In this document: positions 45,062 to 54,614 of the stretch, one piece after another
How positions within the stretch are numbered: position 1 is the first letter of the stretch
Layout: every line of letters begins with the position of its first letter
Source of the DNA: Desulfuromonadaceae bacterium
GTDB taxonomy: Bacteria > Desulfobacterota > Desulfuromonadia > Geobacterales > Pseudopelobacteraceae
Length of the DNA stretch: 64,000 nt
Direction: 5' to 3'
NCBI GenBank assembly: GCA_028681335.1
Contig: JAQUIT010000003.1
Span: 186,001-250,000 of the forward strand
The notes under the pieces: model-generated
What the model was told of the DNA's origin: nothing
The model's database searches: none
What the model saw: the letters and a program-made list of their open reading frames with translations, nothing else
Translations under genes and position numbers: made by a program

Positions 45062-45278
45062 AGAGTTTGATAAGATGTTCGATGATGGTGACGAGGATAT
45101 TTCCATGTATCTTGATGTATCCAAGGCCCATCGGCCCGAGCAGGAGCAAAAAAGAGTGAATGTGGATTTCCCGTTGTGGATGATTCACCAGTTGGACAAG
45201 GAATCAAAGCGGTTGGGGGTGCCGAGGCAATCAATAATCAAGGTCTGGGTGGCTGAGAGATTAAAGAAAGCAGCCTGA
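45051..45278 (+). CDS. brnA: BrnA/CopG-type ribbon-helix-helix antitoxin
   Basis: 75 residues. A disordered acidic N-terminus (MKVKEFDKMFDDGDEDISMYLD) is the likely toxin-binding part. The C-terminal ribbon-helix-helix is RVNVDFPLWMIHQLDKESKRLGVPRQSIIKVWVAERL. It neutralises BrnT and represses the operon through the GGTATA/TATACC palindrome, an inference from position. AGGAGG lies within the end of brnT before the ATG, giving coupled translation. Confidence 0.85.
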   Translation: MKVKEFDKMFDDGDEDISMYLDVSKAHRPEQEQKRVNVDFPLWMIHQLDKESKRLGVPRQSIIKVWVAERLKKAA

Positions 45279-45324
45279 TTCATCGCTTTTACTAGAGAGC
45301 GATTATGAGGTATGAATACAACGC

Positions 45325-45358
45325 AAAAAGGGGGCATGCGAAATCGCAGCCCCCTTTT
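45325..45358 (-). terminator. Terminator of rpsT
   Basis: AAAAGGGGGC / GCCCCCTTTT with an inner TGCG / CGCA pairing. The A-run on the top strand gives the T-run on the minus strand. It lies 18 bp past the rpsT stop. Confidence 0.85.
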
Positions 45359-45375
45359 GAATTTATAATTACGCT

Positions 45376-45639
45376 CTAGCCGAGTGTGTTGACCAGTTTG
45401 GTAAGGCGTGAAACGCTGCGGGATGCTGTGGAACTGTGGATAACACCCTTGGATGAAGTCGAATCAATAACCGGGATGGCAGCTTTAAGTGCGGCAACTG
45501 CGGCATCCTTGTCCTTGGCTGCTACTGCCTCACGAACACGCTTGATATATGTTTTCAGCGTCGATGTTACATGACGATTACGTGCTGTTTTCTTAATACT
45601 CTGCTTGATCCTCTTGATTGCTGACTTATGATGAGCCAA
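45376..45639 (-). CDS. rpsT: Ribosomal protein S20
   Basis: 87 residues, the usual S20 length. It opens [21 protein letters not shown] and has the family helix [21 protein letters not shown] near the C-terminus. A basic 30S protein contacting 16S rRNA helices. The start is preceded by TTTTGGAGGTGCAGT, an excellent ribosome site. It has its own promoter and terminator. It marks the return to core genes after the island. Confidence 0.97.
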   Translation of the reverse strand: MAHHKSAIKRIKQSIKKTARNRHVTSTLKTYIKRVREAVAAKDKDAAVAALKAAIPVIDSTSSKGVIHSSTASRSVSRLTKLVNTLG

Positions 45640-45689
45640 ACTGCACCTCCAAAATTTTTTCTTGAGTAAGTAACGTAATTGAAGCTAGT

Positions 45690-45719
45690 TATTTAGCATC
45701 ACCACTAGATTGGTGTCAA
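45690..45719 (-). promoter_or_regulatory. rpsT promoter
   Basis: On the minus strand a perfect TTGACA (45714-45719), 18 bp, TAAATA (45690-45695), about 50 bp before the rpsT start. Confidence 0.55.
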
Positions 45720-45745
45720 GCAAATTGTATTTGCTTGAATGGTAT

Positions 45746-45955
45746 TTAGTCGTCTTTTCTGATGCGAACCACCTGACTGACACCGGGCATTGTTTCTATT
45801 TCGTGGTCGTTCAGGGTCTCGGTGTCACCGATTACGCCAATAATAGTTCGGTTTGCTCCGGTTGACTGGTGGATATCAAAATCTCGGGTTATCAGGTATT
45901 CCTTGATAGTATCAAGGGTGGTCTCTTCTGCATGCTTCTTCATTATAATCAACAT
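45746..45955 (-). CDS. Stand-alone DAHP-synthase ferredoxin-like regulatory domain
   Basis: 69 residues that match only the N-terminal ferredoxin-like (ACT-like) regulatory domain of Thermotoga-type DAHP synthase: MLIIMKKHAEETTLDTIKEYL, NRTIIGVIGDTETL and the end MPGVSQVVRIRKDD, just where the catalytic barrel would follow. In the full enzyme this domain binds tyrosine for feedback inhibition. No catalytic domain follows here; the next gene is rpsT. It lies 15 bp after a chorismate mutase gene. It may act as a free regulatory subunit for a DAHP synthase encoded elsewhere. AGGGAG precedes the ATG. Confidence 0.75.
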   Translation of the reverse strand: MLIIMKKHAEETTLDTIKEYLITRDFDIHQSTGANRTIIGVIGDTETLNDHEIETMPGVSQVVRIRKDD

Positions 45956-45970
45956 GATATATATGCTCCC

Positions 45971-46249
45971 TTAAAGTTCATCGGCATGGGACATGATGCG
46001 TTCAAGGCGTCTTGACTCATCAACAACGCGCTCAAACATCCTGACGATTGCTTCATCGTCCAACGGCCCAGGGTTGTCCTCTTTCATGCGGTTGAAAATC
46101 CGTTTTTCACGTGCCGGATCAAACACCGGCAGATTCAGCCCTTTTTTGGCGTGGCCGATCTCAAGAGCCAGTCTGGCGCGTTCGTTAAAAATTCGCAGCA
46201 GCACATCATCCAGGAGATCAATACGCTTACGGATTTCGTTGATATCCAC
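45971..46249 (-). CDS. AroQ-type chorismate mutase, stand-alone
   Basis: 92 residues, an all-helical AroQ domain: INEIRKRIDLLDDVLLRIFNERARLALEIGHAKK, then LPVFDPAREKRIFNRM and the C-terminal helix MFERVVDESRRLERIM. Active-site Arg and Lys positions are kept. It converts chorismate to prephenate, the branch to phenylalanine and tyrosine. No prephenate dehydratase domain is attached. It sits between nadB (15 bp upstream) and the DAHP-synthase regulatory-domain gene (15 bp downstream) on the same strand, so the three are probably one operon. Confidence 0.9.
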   Translation of the reverse strand: MDINEIRKRIDLLDDVLLRIFNERARLALEIGHAKKGLNLPVFDPAREKRIFNRMKEDNPGPLDDEAIVRMFERVVDESRRLERIMSHADEL

Positions 46250-46263
46250 TATTGAAGCTCCTT

Positions 46264-47859
46264 TTAAAACTGTTTCTTAACGAAACTGTCTTTTTTCCCG
46301 TCTATTTCATCGAGGGAAGGGTAGTCAAGGTTGTAATGTAATCCGCGCGATTCTTTGCGTTTCTGGGCACAGGTTATGATCAGTTCCGCCACGGTGGCGA
46401 TGTTGCGCAGTTCGATCAGGTCGGAGGTGACGTTGAAATTCCAGTAGTATTCCTCGATCTCTCTCTGGATCAACATGATGCGGCTCATGGCGCGTGCCAG
46501 TCGCTTGTCGGAACGGACAATGCCGACATAATTCCACATGGTGCGCCGGATTTCATCCCAGTTCTGGGAGACGACAACCATTTCATCGCTGTTGGTGGCG
46601 GTGCCTGAATCCCAGGCCGGGATTTCGCGGGGGTCACTCTCTAGTGATTTGACCGCTTTAGCGGAATGGTGGTAGGCACGTCCCGCATATACGGCTGCTT
46701 CGAGAAGAGAGTTGCTGGCCAGGCGGTTGGCGCCGTGCAGGCCGGTAAATGCTGTCTCGCCAATGGCGTACAGGCCCGGGATGTCGGTTTCGGCGTCAAA
46801 ATTGACGGCCACGCCTCCGCACAGATAGTGGGCGGCTGGTACAACCGGCAGCCACTCTTTCGTCATGTCGAGGCCGAACTCCATACAGGTCTGGTAAATG
46901 TTCGGAAAACGGTTGCGGACGACATCGGCAGGTTCGTGGGTGATGTCAAGAAAGGCGCAGTCATCGCCGCTGATCTTCATCTCGTTGTCTATGGCGCGGG
47001 CAACGATGTCACGCGGCGCCAGATCCTTAAGCTTGTGATACTTTTCCATGAATGCCGTACCGTCGCGTCTGCGCAGGATTGCGCCTTCGCCACGTACCGC
47101 CTCGGATATAAGGAAAGATTTCGCCTGGGGATGGTAGAGCGTTGTCGGGTGGAACTGCATGAACTCCATGTTGGCGATCGTTGCACCGGCGCGATATGCC
47201 ATGGCAACTCCGTCACCTGAAGCCACATCAGGGTTGCAGGTGTACAGGTATACCTTTCCGGCCCCGCCGCTGGCCAGGAGGGTGATCTTTGAGCTGAATG
47301 TCACAACGGCATCGTTCTGGATATCCAGTACATAAGCACCCAGACAGCGGTTCTTCTCCAGTTTGCGCCGTTCGATCTTGGCAGAGGTGATCAGGTCGAT
47401 GGCAATATGGTTTTCGTAAATAGTAATAGCGGGGTGTTGTCTGACCGCCTCGACCAGCGCCCGCTCAATCTCGCGGCCGGTGATGTCCTCGGCATGGAGG
47501 ATACGCCGCGCACTGTGCCCCCCCTCGCGGGTCAGGTCATAGGACTCGCCGCTGGTGGTAAACTTTACTCCCCATTCGATCAGGTTGCGAATGGTTTGCG
47601 GACCTTCCTCTACCACCATTCTGACAACATCTTCATGGCAGATTCCTGCGCCGGCAACGAGCGTATCTTCTACATGGGCATCAAATGAATCCTCGTCGGA
47701 ATATACGGAGGCGATACCGCCCTGAGCGTACTTGGTCGCTGATTCGGAAATATCACGTTTGGTAACAATGGCGACGCTGCCATGGTCGGCTGCCTGGAGG
47801 GCGTAGGAGAGACCGGCAATGCCGCTGCCGATAACAAGGAAATCGCTTTCAATGCGCAT
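46264..47859 (-). CDS. nadB: L-aspartate oxidase NadB
   Basis: 531 residues. The FAD-binding motif is [18 protein letters not shown], the succinate-dehydrogenase-like active-site region is SHSGICHEDV-like [17 protein letters not shown] and [15 protein letters not shown], the substrate loop is [12 protein letters not shown] and the FAD adenine region is [27 protein letters not shown]. It oxidises aspartate to iminoaspartate, the first step of NAD synthesis; under anaerobic conditions fumarate can serve as the acceptor. First gene of the operon with chorismate mutase and the DAHP-synthase regulatory domain. Confidence 0.96.
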   Translation of the reverse strand: MRIESDFLVIGSGIAGLSYALQAADHGSVAIVTKRDISESATKYAQGGIASVYSDEDSFDAHVEDTLVAGAGICHEDVVRMVVEEGPQTIRNLIEWGVKFTTSGESYDLTREGGHSARRILHAEDITGREIERALVEAVRQHPAITIYENHIAIDLITSAKIERRKLEKNRCLGAYVLDIQNDAVVTFSSKITLLASGGAGKVYLYTCNPDVASGDGVAMAYRAGATIANMEFMQFHPTTLYHPQAKSFLISEAVRGEGAILRRRDGTAFMEKYHKLKDLAPRDIVARAIDNEMKISGDDCAFLDITHEPADVVRNRFPNIYQTCMEFGLDMTKEWLPVVPAAHYLCGGVAVNFDAETDIPGLYAIGETAFTGLHGANRLASNSLLEAAVYAGRAYHHSAKAVKSLESDPREIPAWDSGTATNSDEMVVVSQNWDEIRRTMWNYVGIVRSDKRLARAMSRIMLIQREIEEYYWNFNVTSDLIELRNIATVAELIITCAQKRKESRGLHYNLDYPSLDEIDGKKDSFVKKQF

Positions 47860-48150
47860 GGTAAACTTCCCTTCAAGGGTTATGTATACACTAAAAGCGG
47901 ATTATTGTCCTGCGAGGCGGTTTTGTCAAGAGGAGAGGGCAGTGGCAATCGGTTGTCTGATAATATTTGTAGGTGGATGAAGTGCAACTTAAATGAACTT
48001 TTCTGGTGAGCAGCGCCGATCCTGGGCACTTTGTCTTCTTATGATGTTGCAGTCACTGCCTGAATGCGTATCAACACAAGTTTGCAGTCGAAATGGTCAC
48101 TGCATGCCGTCAGGCAGCTGCAAGTGAATGCACTTTGACCTGGTTGTAAA
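47860..48150. other. Intergenic stretch with no recognisable feature
   Basis: About 290 bases between nadB and the coiled-coil protein gene, both on the minus strand. No gene frame, RNA or convincing terminator was found. Confidence 0.4.
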
Positions 48151-50052
48151 TCAGGCAGCACATTCCGTTACGCTGCGACAGAAGATTTCAAGATTATCAA
48201 GTTGAACCTGGCGTTTGTCCGGGTCTGTCTCAAGTGGAAGCCGGTCGATGAGAAAACCGATCCTTTCAAAATAGCTGATTCCTTCACGCATCATCCGCCG
48301 GCACGACTCCTCCCCATCAGTAACGCGTTCGGGGACGCAGACAAGCGCCTCTCCGCTGGAATTCATCAGCCAGGCTGCGTACACCAAAGACTGCCCCCCT
48401 TCAGTCACCAGGCATACGAAACCGTTGCATTTCTGAGCCTGCTTTCCGGTTGGAGCCGCATGGATTGTGTTGTAGGAACGATAAATCTCGACTACATCGG
48501 TTGAAAAGGAGTAAGGGATGCCTTTCAACTGTCTATCCGGTAAGAAATTAATGTGTTCCGTCGTTTCACATGATCCAAACGGGTCGGAGGTGAAGCTTGT
48601 TTGCTGATCCTGGAGAGGTGGTCTGTTCTGGTCTTCCGCAGGAAGAGAGGGTGCTTTGTTGTCTGTCTGTACCAGCGCCATCCCGGTTGGTGATGCGATG
48701 ACCGCACGCGCCTCGGCCAGTTGGCGAATCTCTTCCTTCAAAGCATGTAGCTTTTTTATAGCAGCCTTACGCTGCGACTGGTTAACCTGCTGTTGCCGTT
48801 CGATTTCACCATGAGCTTTGATTTTAATATCTGCGGTAGTTTTCTCTAAAAGGTGCTTCTCAGCGCTTAGGGTATCGACCTTTTTCTTCAACGATTTTAG
48901 CTCGGCCGAGGCATTACGCTCAAGGGCATCCATCTCTTGCAATGCAGAATCATTTTTTGCCTTCTCGACAGAGAGAGACATGCTTGCTTCAGTCAAGGCA
49001 GCGCGCAAGACTCCTGTCTCACGAGTGTATTCGAGATGTTTGCCGGTCAGTTCGGCCATGAGCCTGTTTATTTCCGCCTGCATACCAGTCGTTGCCGCTC
49101 GCTGGAGATCTGTCGCTTCATCACTATTTGCCATCCTGTCGTGCAGGGCTGATTCGTACTTTTTTTGGGTTTCCTGAGATTTGCGGCGAACCTCTTCAAT
49201 TTCTGTTCTGGCTTTTTCGAATTCTATCTGTACGGATTTAAGTTTTTCGTTTACTAATTCGCCCTCGCGTTGAGAAACTTTCAGCTCCTTTCTGGCCTGC
49301 CTTGCTTCATCTTTGGTATTCTTCAGGATGTTTTTGCTGCTGCCGAGTTCCTCCCGCATTTTCAGCAGCTCCTCTTCTGCACCGACAAGCCGCAGCCGTA
49401 GCTCTTTTTCCGCCTCACCAAGGATACGTATCTCCTTGCGCAATTCGTCAGTTTCAGCCGGAAGGGCGGAAAGTGACGAATTATCGTTTTTGGCAGGCAG
49501 CTCAACAGTGGAAGAGTGTTGTGCTGCTGTTGCCGCAAGCAGACGTTTCTTGAGGTTATCCAGCTCTGCTTTATGCTCCATATGTTCTTGAGATCTCTTT
49601 CGGGAAAGCTCTTTTTGTTCTGCGATCAGACCTTCTAAGGCTATTTTGGCGGCATCAAGTTGCAAAGCGAGAGAAGGCTCCCGCATGACCCTGATATCTT
49701 TTATGATCACTTCACGGGTTGCTGTACTGAAATTGATATTGACCTCTTCCATTTCAAAACCGATGTTTTTAAGAAATTCATGGGCTTTCAGCAAAAACAG
49801 ATCCAGTTTTTTGCTGTCGGGCCTGAAAGGATCGGCAATGAAGATGAGGTTGGATTTCAGCTGCTGGTCATGCAATGCCACGTACACGCGGTGGAGGTTA
49901 TATTCATGGACAACACAGATGAATGCGTCGCAGAGGTGCCCCTGGCAATAATCTGCGGAAGGGACGATGGGATGGGTTGAGCGACGGAGTGAAAGGAGGT
50001 TTGGTTCTTCAATCTTCAGATAACTTCTGGTGCGATCAACGGAAAAGATCAT
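48151..50052 (-). CDS. Uncharacterised coiled-coil protein with a duplicated end domain
   Basis: 633 residues from ATG 50052 (MIFSVDRTRSYLKI), with GGGAGG 8 nt upstream; the ORF-track start is 17 codons earlier. Residues 140-490 or so form a long coiled coil rich in Glu, Lys and Leu (for example ELRKEIRILGEAEKELRLRL). The N-terminal domain (about 40-125: DAFICVVHEYNLHRVYVAL ... FLKNIGFEMEEV) and the last 90 residues (NGFVCLVTEGGQSLVYAAW ... YFERIGFLIDRL) look like two copies of one domain. No signal peptide or membrane helix. Family not recognised; a structural or scaffold role is only a guess. Single gene with a divergent region upstream. Confidence 0.75.
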   Translation of the reverse strand: MIFSVDRTRSYLKIEEPNLLSLRRSTHPIVPSADYCQGHLCDAFICVVHEYNLHRVYVALHDQQLKSNLIFIADPFRPDSKKLDLFLLKAHEFLKNIGFEMEEVNINFSTATREVIIKDIRVMREPSLALQLDAAKIALEGLIAEQKELSRKRSQEHMEHKAELDNLKKRLLAATAAQHSSTVELPAKNDNSSLSALPAETDELRKEIRILGEAEKELRLRLVGAEEELLKMREELGSSKNILKNTKDEARQARKELKVSQREGELVNEKLKSVQIEFEKARTEIEEVRRKSQETQKKYESALHDRMANSDEATDLQRAATTGMQAEINRLMAELTGKHLEYTRETGVLRAALTEASMSLSVEKAKNDSALQEMDALERNASAELKSLKKKVDTLSAEKHLLEKTTADIKIKAHGEIERQQQVNQSQRKAAIKKLHALKEEIRQLAEARAVIASPTGMALVQTDNKAPSLPAEDQNRPPLQDQQTSFTSDPFGSCETTEHINFLPDRQLKGIPYSFSTDVVEIYRSYNTIHAAPTGKQAQKCNGFVCLVTEGGQSLVYAAWLMNSSGEALVCVPERVTDGEESCRRMMREGISYFERIGFLIDRLPLETDPDKRQVQLDNLEIFCRSVTECAA

Positions 50053-50366
50053 CGGAAATGCCTCCCGGCCAATCCGTAGAAAAACCGGACAGGCAGAGAC
50101 CATTCGTGATATTTCGGCACCCGGCTGTCTCAGAGAGACCCTAAGCTATCCGCCCCGTCATCGCTGAAGGTTTAGTCTTATCGTTTATCAGAAGGTCAAA
50201 AATATGTATTGATATGAATCTTATAGATTATGTGTCGAAAATTCAATCATTTAATTGACACACAAAACCTGTTACCTGCAGATATCTGTACTATTCAAAT
50301 CTGAATCACGCATGAGTTATACCGAGCATAAAATAGCATTCCGTTCTACGCGGGCACTCAAACAAA
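50053..50366. other. Divergent regulatory region
   Basis: Non-coding AT-rich DNA between the coiled-coil gene and iorA. It contains the spaced inverted repeat TGTGTC ... GACACA near 50231-50263. No riboswitch fold that I recognise. Confidence 0.4.
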
Positions 50367-50395
50367 TTGCATTGTCAGGCCATTTTTAGTATAGT
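50367..50395 (+). promoter_or_regulatory. Promoter of the ior-paaK-liv block
   Basis: TTGCAT (50367-50372), 17 bp, TATAGT (50390-50395), about 49 bp upstream of iorA. Confidence 0.6.
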
Positions 50396-50443
50396 CCAGC
50401 GCTATTATTCTACTCACTAAAACCAGATACAAGGAATGGACTG

Positions 50444-52204
50444 ATGAAAGAAATTCTCTCCGGCAATGAAGCCATCGCCCGCGGCGCTTATGAAGCTGGG
50501 TGCCTTGTGGCTTGTGCCTATCCTGGAACACCCTCCACAGAAATACTTGAAAATGCATTGAAATATAAAGAGATCAACTCTTCCTGGGCACCCAATGAAA
50601 AAGTGGCCCTTGAGGTGGCAATCGGCGCTTCTTTTGGCGGTGGCAGGGCGCTCTGTACCATGAAGCATGTCGGCGTCAACGTGGCGGCCGATCCGCTCTT
50701 TACCCTCTCTTATACCGGTGTTCGCGGTGGCCTCGTGCTGGTTGCGGCGGATGACCCGGAAATGCACTCTTCCCAGAATGAGCAGGACAGCCGCAACTAT
50801 GCCCGCTTTGCCAAGGTGCCGATGCTGGAGCCTGCCGATTCTCAGGAATGCAAGGAGTTTACGCGGCTGGCTTTTGAACTTTCAGAGCAGTACGACACGC
50901 CCTTCATGCTCAGAAGCAGCACCCGTATTTCGCACGGTAAATCGGTGGTGGAGCTGGGTGAGCGGGTAACTGATCTGCCGCTGCCCAAGCTGGAAAAGAA
51001 TCCGGCTAAACTGGTAATGCTCCCTGGTAATGCGAAGGTTCGCCATCCACTGGTCGAACAGATGCTGGTCGATCTTTCCAAGGCAGCGGCAACGATGCCG
51101 TTCAACCGCATGGAGCTGCGCGACACGTCCATCGGCATCATCACCGCCGGTATCTGTTATCAGTATGTCAGGGAAGTCCTGCCGAATGCTTCGACTCTTA
51201 AACTCGGCATGGTACACCCGCTTCCGCATGATCTGATCCGTGAATTTGCCGCCTCAGTTGATGTGCTGTATGTCATTGAGGAGCTGGACCCATTTATCGA
51301 AGATCAGGTCAAGGCGATGGGGATCACTGCCGTCGGCAAGGAGATCGTCTCTCTGTGTGGCGAACTGACACCCGGCCGCCTGCGCAGTGCCTTTGGTCTG
51401 CCGCAGCCGGCGGCCATTGCTGCCGATAAAATGCCGGGCCGTCCGCCTAACATGTGCCCCGGCTGTCCGCATCGTGGTGTTTTCTTTTCTCTCAACCAGC
51501 TTAAAGCATACGTAACCGGTGATATCGGCTGCTACACATTGGGCTTTATGCCGCCCCTCTCGGCGATGGACACCTGTGTCTGCATGGGGGCTTCGATCGG
51601 CATGGCAACCGGTGTGACCAAAGTGGTTTCAGATGAGGAAAAGAAAAAGGTTGTGGCCGTGATTGGTGACTCGACGTTCCTGCATACCGGGATGAACGGC
51701 CTCATGGATATGGTCTACAACAATTCACCGGCTACGGTGATCATACTTGACAACAGCATTACCGCGATGACCGGCCGCCAGGACAACCCTGCTACCGGCT
51801 TTACGTTAATGAATGAACCGACGAATGCCGTTAATATTCCTCTGCTCTGCAAGGCTCTGGGGGTAAAGAATACCCGCATCATCAATCCGCTTGATCTGGA
51901 AGAGACCAAGCGGGTTATTGCCGAAGAGATGGCCCGTCCCGAACCTTCTGTCATTATCACCAATAAGCCATGTGTGTTGATCAAGCGGGACGATGTTTTC
52001 CAAAAAGGTCCGGCATATGCGGTTGAGGATGATGCGTGCAGTGGCTGTCGTGCCTGTCTGAAGATCGGCTGTCCGGCGATTGAATGGCGTCCGGCAGCTG
52101 ACGGTAGCAAGAAGGGTAAGGCGTACATAGATAAACTGCTCTGTACCGGCTGTGATGTCTGTCGCCAGCTATGCAAGTTTGACGCAATCGGGAGTGATAA
52201 ATGA
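50444..52204 (+). CDS. iorA: Indolepyruvate:ferredoxin oxidoreductase alpha subunit IorA
   Basis: 586 residues. The N-terminal pyruvate-ferredoxin-oxidoreductase-like domain opens GNEAIARGAYEAGCLVACAYPGTPSTE. The thiamine diphosphate site is GDIGCYTLGFMPPL ... AVIGDSTFLHTGMNGL ... ILDNSITAMTG. A C-terminal ferredoxin domain has two 4Fe-4S motifs, CSGCRACLKIGCP and CTGCDVCRQLC. With IorB it oxidatively decarboxylates aryl pyruvates (from Trp, Phe, Tyr) to aryl-acetyl-CoA, reducing ferredoxin. Overlaps iorB by 4 bp. First gene of the catabolic block. Confidence 0.95.
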   Translation: MKEILSGNEAIARGAYEAGCLVACAYPGTPSTEILENALKYKEINSSWAPNEKVALEVAIGASFGGGRALCTMKHVGVNVAADPLFTLSYTGVRGGLVLVAADDPEMHSSQNEQDSRNYARFAKVPMLEPADSQECKEFTRLAFELSEQYDTPFMLRSSTRISHGKSVVELGERVTDLPLPKLEKNPAKLVMLPGNAKVRHPLVEQMLVDLSKAAATMPFNRMELRDTSIGIITAGICYQYVREVLPNASTLKLGMVHPLPHDLIREFAASVDVLYVIEELDPFIEDQVKAMGITAVGKEIVSLCGELTPGRLRSAFGLPQPAAIAADKMPGRPPNMCPGCPHRGVFFSLNQLKAYVTGDIGCYTLGFMPPLSAMDTCVCMGASIGMATGVTKVVSDEEKKKVVAVIGDSTFLHTGMNGLMDMVYNNSPATVIILDNSITAMTGRQDNPATGFTLMNEPTNAVNIPLLCKALGVKNTRIINPLDLEETKRVIAEEMARPEPSVIITNKPCVLIKRDDVFQKGPAYAVEDDACSGCRACLKIGCPAIEWRPAADGSKKGKAYIDKLLCTGCDVCRQLCKFDAIGSDK

Positions 52205-52779
52205 GCAATCAGATAAAAAACATACTGCTGGTAGGTGTTGGTGGGCAGGGTATCCTGCTGGCATCTGAGATACTTTCAGAGGCTGCAATGCTGGCCGGTT
52301 TCGATGTCAAGAAGAGTGAAATCCACGGCATGTCCCAGCGTGGCGGCAGCGTTGTTTCACATGTACGCTACGGCACAGAGGTCTTTTCTCCGATTGTTCC
52401 AGAGGGGGAGGGGGATGTTCTGTTCGGTTTCGAACTGATGGAGACCGTCCGCTCGCTGCCGCTTCTAAAGCCGGGCGGTACCGTTGTGGCCAATGACCTG
52501 CAGATCTCTCCGCCGTCGGTATTAATGGGTCAGGAAACCTATCCTGCCGCTTTGCCGGAGCGTATCAAGGAGCGGTTTGCCGATTGCCTGCTTGTTGATT
52601 GTCAGAAGATTGCCACGGATGCCGGTAATGTCCGGGCTGCCAACACGGTTCTTCTGGGGGCGGTCTCGAAGCGGCTCGACATTGCTGAGGAGTTCTGGTT
52701 GAAAGCTCTGGAAAAAATGGTGCCGGTCAAGGCGCTTGAAGTCAACAAACGTGCTTTTCAGATGGGTAGAGAATTGTAG
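52201..52779 (+). CDS. iorB: Indolepyruvate:ferredoxin oxidoreductase beta subunit IorB
   Basis: 192 residues of the gamma-domain type: NILLVGVGGQGILLASEILSEAA, KKSEIHGMSQRGGSVVSHVRYG and AANTVLLGAVSKRLDI. It pairs with IorA to complete the oxidoreductase. Start ATG overlaps the iorA stop, so the subunits are made in balance. paaK follows after 48 bp. Confidence 0.94.
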   Translation: MSNQIKNILLVGVGGQGILLASEILSEAAMLAGFDVKKSEIHGMSQRGGSVVSHVRYGTEVFSPIVPEGEGDVLFGFELMETVRSLPLLKPGGTVVANDLQISPPSVLMGQETYPAALPERIKERFADCLLVDCQKIATDAGNVRAANTVLLGAVSKRLDIAEEFWLKALEKMVPVKALEVNKRAFQMGREL

Positions 52780-52827
52780 GATTTTGTTGTGCCGCTGATT
52801 TAGTGTCAATACAGAAGAGGTAGACGT

Positions 52828-54132
52828 ATGTTTTTTAATGATGAATTTGAGACTTTGCCCCGTCCGGCACTTGAGGCTCTGCAGCTGAAGCGGCTTCAGT
52901 CTATGCTTGAAAGGGTGTACGCCAACGTGCCGTTTTACAAGACGACATTCGACACACTTGGAATTAAACCCTCCGTTGTGAAAAGTCTGGACGATCTGCA
53001 GAAACTCCCCTTTACCACCAAACAGGATATGCGCGATTCGTATCCGTATGCCCTGTTTGCCGCCCCGATGGAAGAGATTGTGCGTATTCATGCCTCCAGC
53101 GGGACCACCGGCAAGCCGACGGTTGTCGGCTACACTCAGAATGATATCAACATCTGGAGCGAACTGATGGCGCGCTCTTTTGTCGCCGCCGGTGCCCATA
53201 AAGGGGATATTATTCATAACGCCTACGGCTATGGACTTTTTACCGGGGGGCTTGGCGCCCATTACGGCGCAGAACGGCTGGGGGCTTCGGTTATTCCGAT
53301 CTCCGGCGGGAACACCAAGCGCCAGATCATGATCATGCAGGACTTCGGCTCAACCGTTCTTACCTGCACCCCCTCCTACTCACTCTTCATGGCTGAAGAG
53401 GCACAGGCGGAAGGTATTGATTTCAGAAACCTGAAGTTGCGTGTCGGTATTTTTGGCGCGGAACCCTGGTCGGAGGTGATGCGGGGCGAGATTGAGGCAA
53501 AACTCAACCTGTCGGCAATTGATATCTACGGTCTGTCCGAGATCATGGGCCCTGGCGTTGCCATCGAGTGCATCGAGGCAAAAAAAGGTCTGCATATCTG
53601 GGAGGATCACTTCATCCCGGAGATCATAAACCCGGAAACCGGCGAACGCCTGCCGGAAGGGGAGCGCGGCGAACTGGTCATAACGACCATTACCAAGCAG
53701 GGTATTCCGCTGATCCGCTACCGCACCCGCGACATCACCAGTCTGACCTATGAGCCTTGCATCTGCGGCCGGACCCATGCCCGCATCACCAGGATGAGCG
53801 GCAGGTCCGATGACATGCTGATAATCAGGGGCGTCAATGTTTTCCCTTCACAGATTGAGGCCATTCTGGTCGGTATCGAGGGGATTGAACCGCACTATAT
53901 GTTGATCGTTGATCGTGTCGGCACACTTGACACGCTGACGGTTGAGGTGGAGGTTAGCCAGCAGCTGTTCTCTGACGAGATCAAAGTGCTGCAGGCACTG
54001 TCGCGCCGGGTCGAAAAAGAGATCAAGGATATGCTTGGGGTGACCTGTACTGCGAAACTGGTAGAGCCGAAAACGATTCAGCGCAGCGAAGGCAAAGCCA
54101 AGCGAGTTATTGATAACCGGAAGTTGGCGTAA
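52828..54132 (+). CDS. paaK: Phenylacetate-CoA ligase PaaK
   Basis: 434 residues of the adenylate-forming family: the P-loop-like [31 protein letters not shown], the Asp in [11 protein letters not shown], and [25 protein letters not shown]. It activates phenylacetate or other aryl acetates to CoA thioesters with ATP; run in reverse it could conserve energy from the aryl-acetyl-CoA made by IorAB. Same strand and 48 bp after iorB. The ACT protein gene follows after 27 bp. Confidence 0.94.
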   Translation: MFFNDEFETLPRPALEALQLKRLQSMLERVYANVPFYKTTFDTLGIKPSVVKSLDDLQKLPFTTKQDMRDSYPYALFAAPMEEIVRIHASSGTTGKPTVVGYTQNDINIWSELMARSFVAAGAHKGDIIHNAYGYGLFTGGLGAHYGAERLGASVIPISGGNTKRQIMIMQDFGSTVLTCTPSYSLFMAEEAQAEGIDFRNLKLRVGIFGAEPWSEVMRGEIEAKLNLSAIDIYGLSEIMGPGVAIECIEAKKGLHIWEDHFIPEIINPETGERLPEGERGELVITTITKQGIPLIRYRTRDITSLTYEPCICGRTHARITRMSGRSDDMLIIRGVNVFPSQIEAILVGIEGIEPHYMLIVDRVGTLDTLTVEVEVSQQLFSDEIKVLQALSRRVEKEIKDMLGVTCTAKLVEPKTIQRSEGKAKRVIDNRKLA

Positions 54133-54159
54133 GTACGTGAGTCTCTAGGGAGGTACACC

Positions 54160-54591
54160 ATGAAAGTCGAGCAGATATCCATTTTTATTGAAAACAAATC
54201 CGGCCGTCTGGCTGAAATCACCCGCATTCTCGGCGAAGCCGGTATCAACATCAGAGCACTCTCGCTCGCCGATACCACCGATTTCGGCATTTTGCGCTTG
54301 ATCGTCAATGACTGCGCAAAAGCTAACACCGTGCTGAAAGATAATGGCTTTACCGTCAGCAAGACCGAAGTCGTCGCTGTCGAAGTGCCGGACTGTCCAG
54401 GCGGTTTGTCGGCCATTCTCCAGACACTTGACGGTGATGCGATCAATGTTGAGTATATGTATGCGTTCGTTGAGCGTTGCGGCGGAAATGCGGTCATTAT
54501 CTTCCGTTTTGATGAAACCGACAGGGCGATTGCCGCACTGAAGGCCCATAACTTTAATATGCTGGAAGGAAGTCAACTGTACAGTATGTAG
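54160..54591 (+). CDS. Double ACT-domain protein
   Basis: 143 residues, two ACT domains in a row: [33 protein letters not shown] and [37 protein letters not shown] pairs bind amino acids at domain interfaces. There is no catalytic part. The gene between paaK and the liv genes suggests a sensor or modulator of PaaK, IorAB or uptake in response to an amino acid. It starts with CTAGGGAGGTACACC before ATG. Confidence 0.9.
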   Translation: MKVEQISIFIENKSGRLAEITRILGEAGINIRALSLADTTDFGILRLIVNDCAKANTVLKDNGFTVSKTEVVAVEVPDCPGGLSAILQTLDGDAINVEYMYAFVERCGGNAVIIFRFDETDRAIAALKAHNFNMLEGSQLYSM

Positions 54592-54614
54592 TAAAAAAAC
54601 CATCGGGGGTCTAA

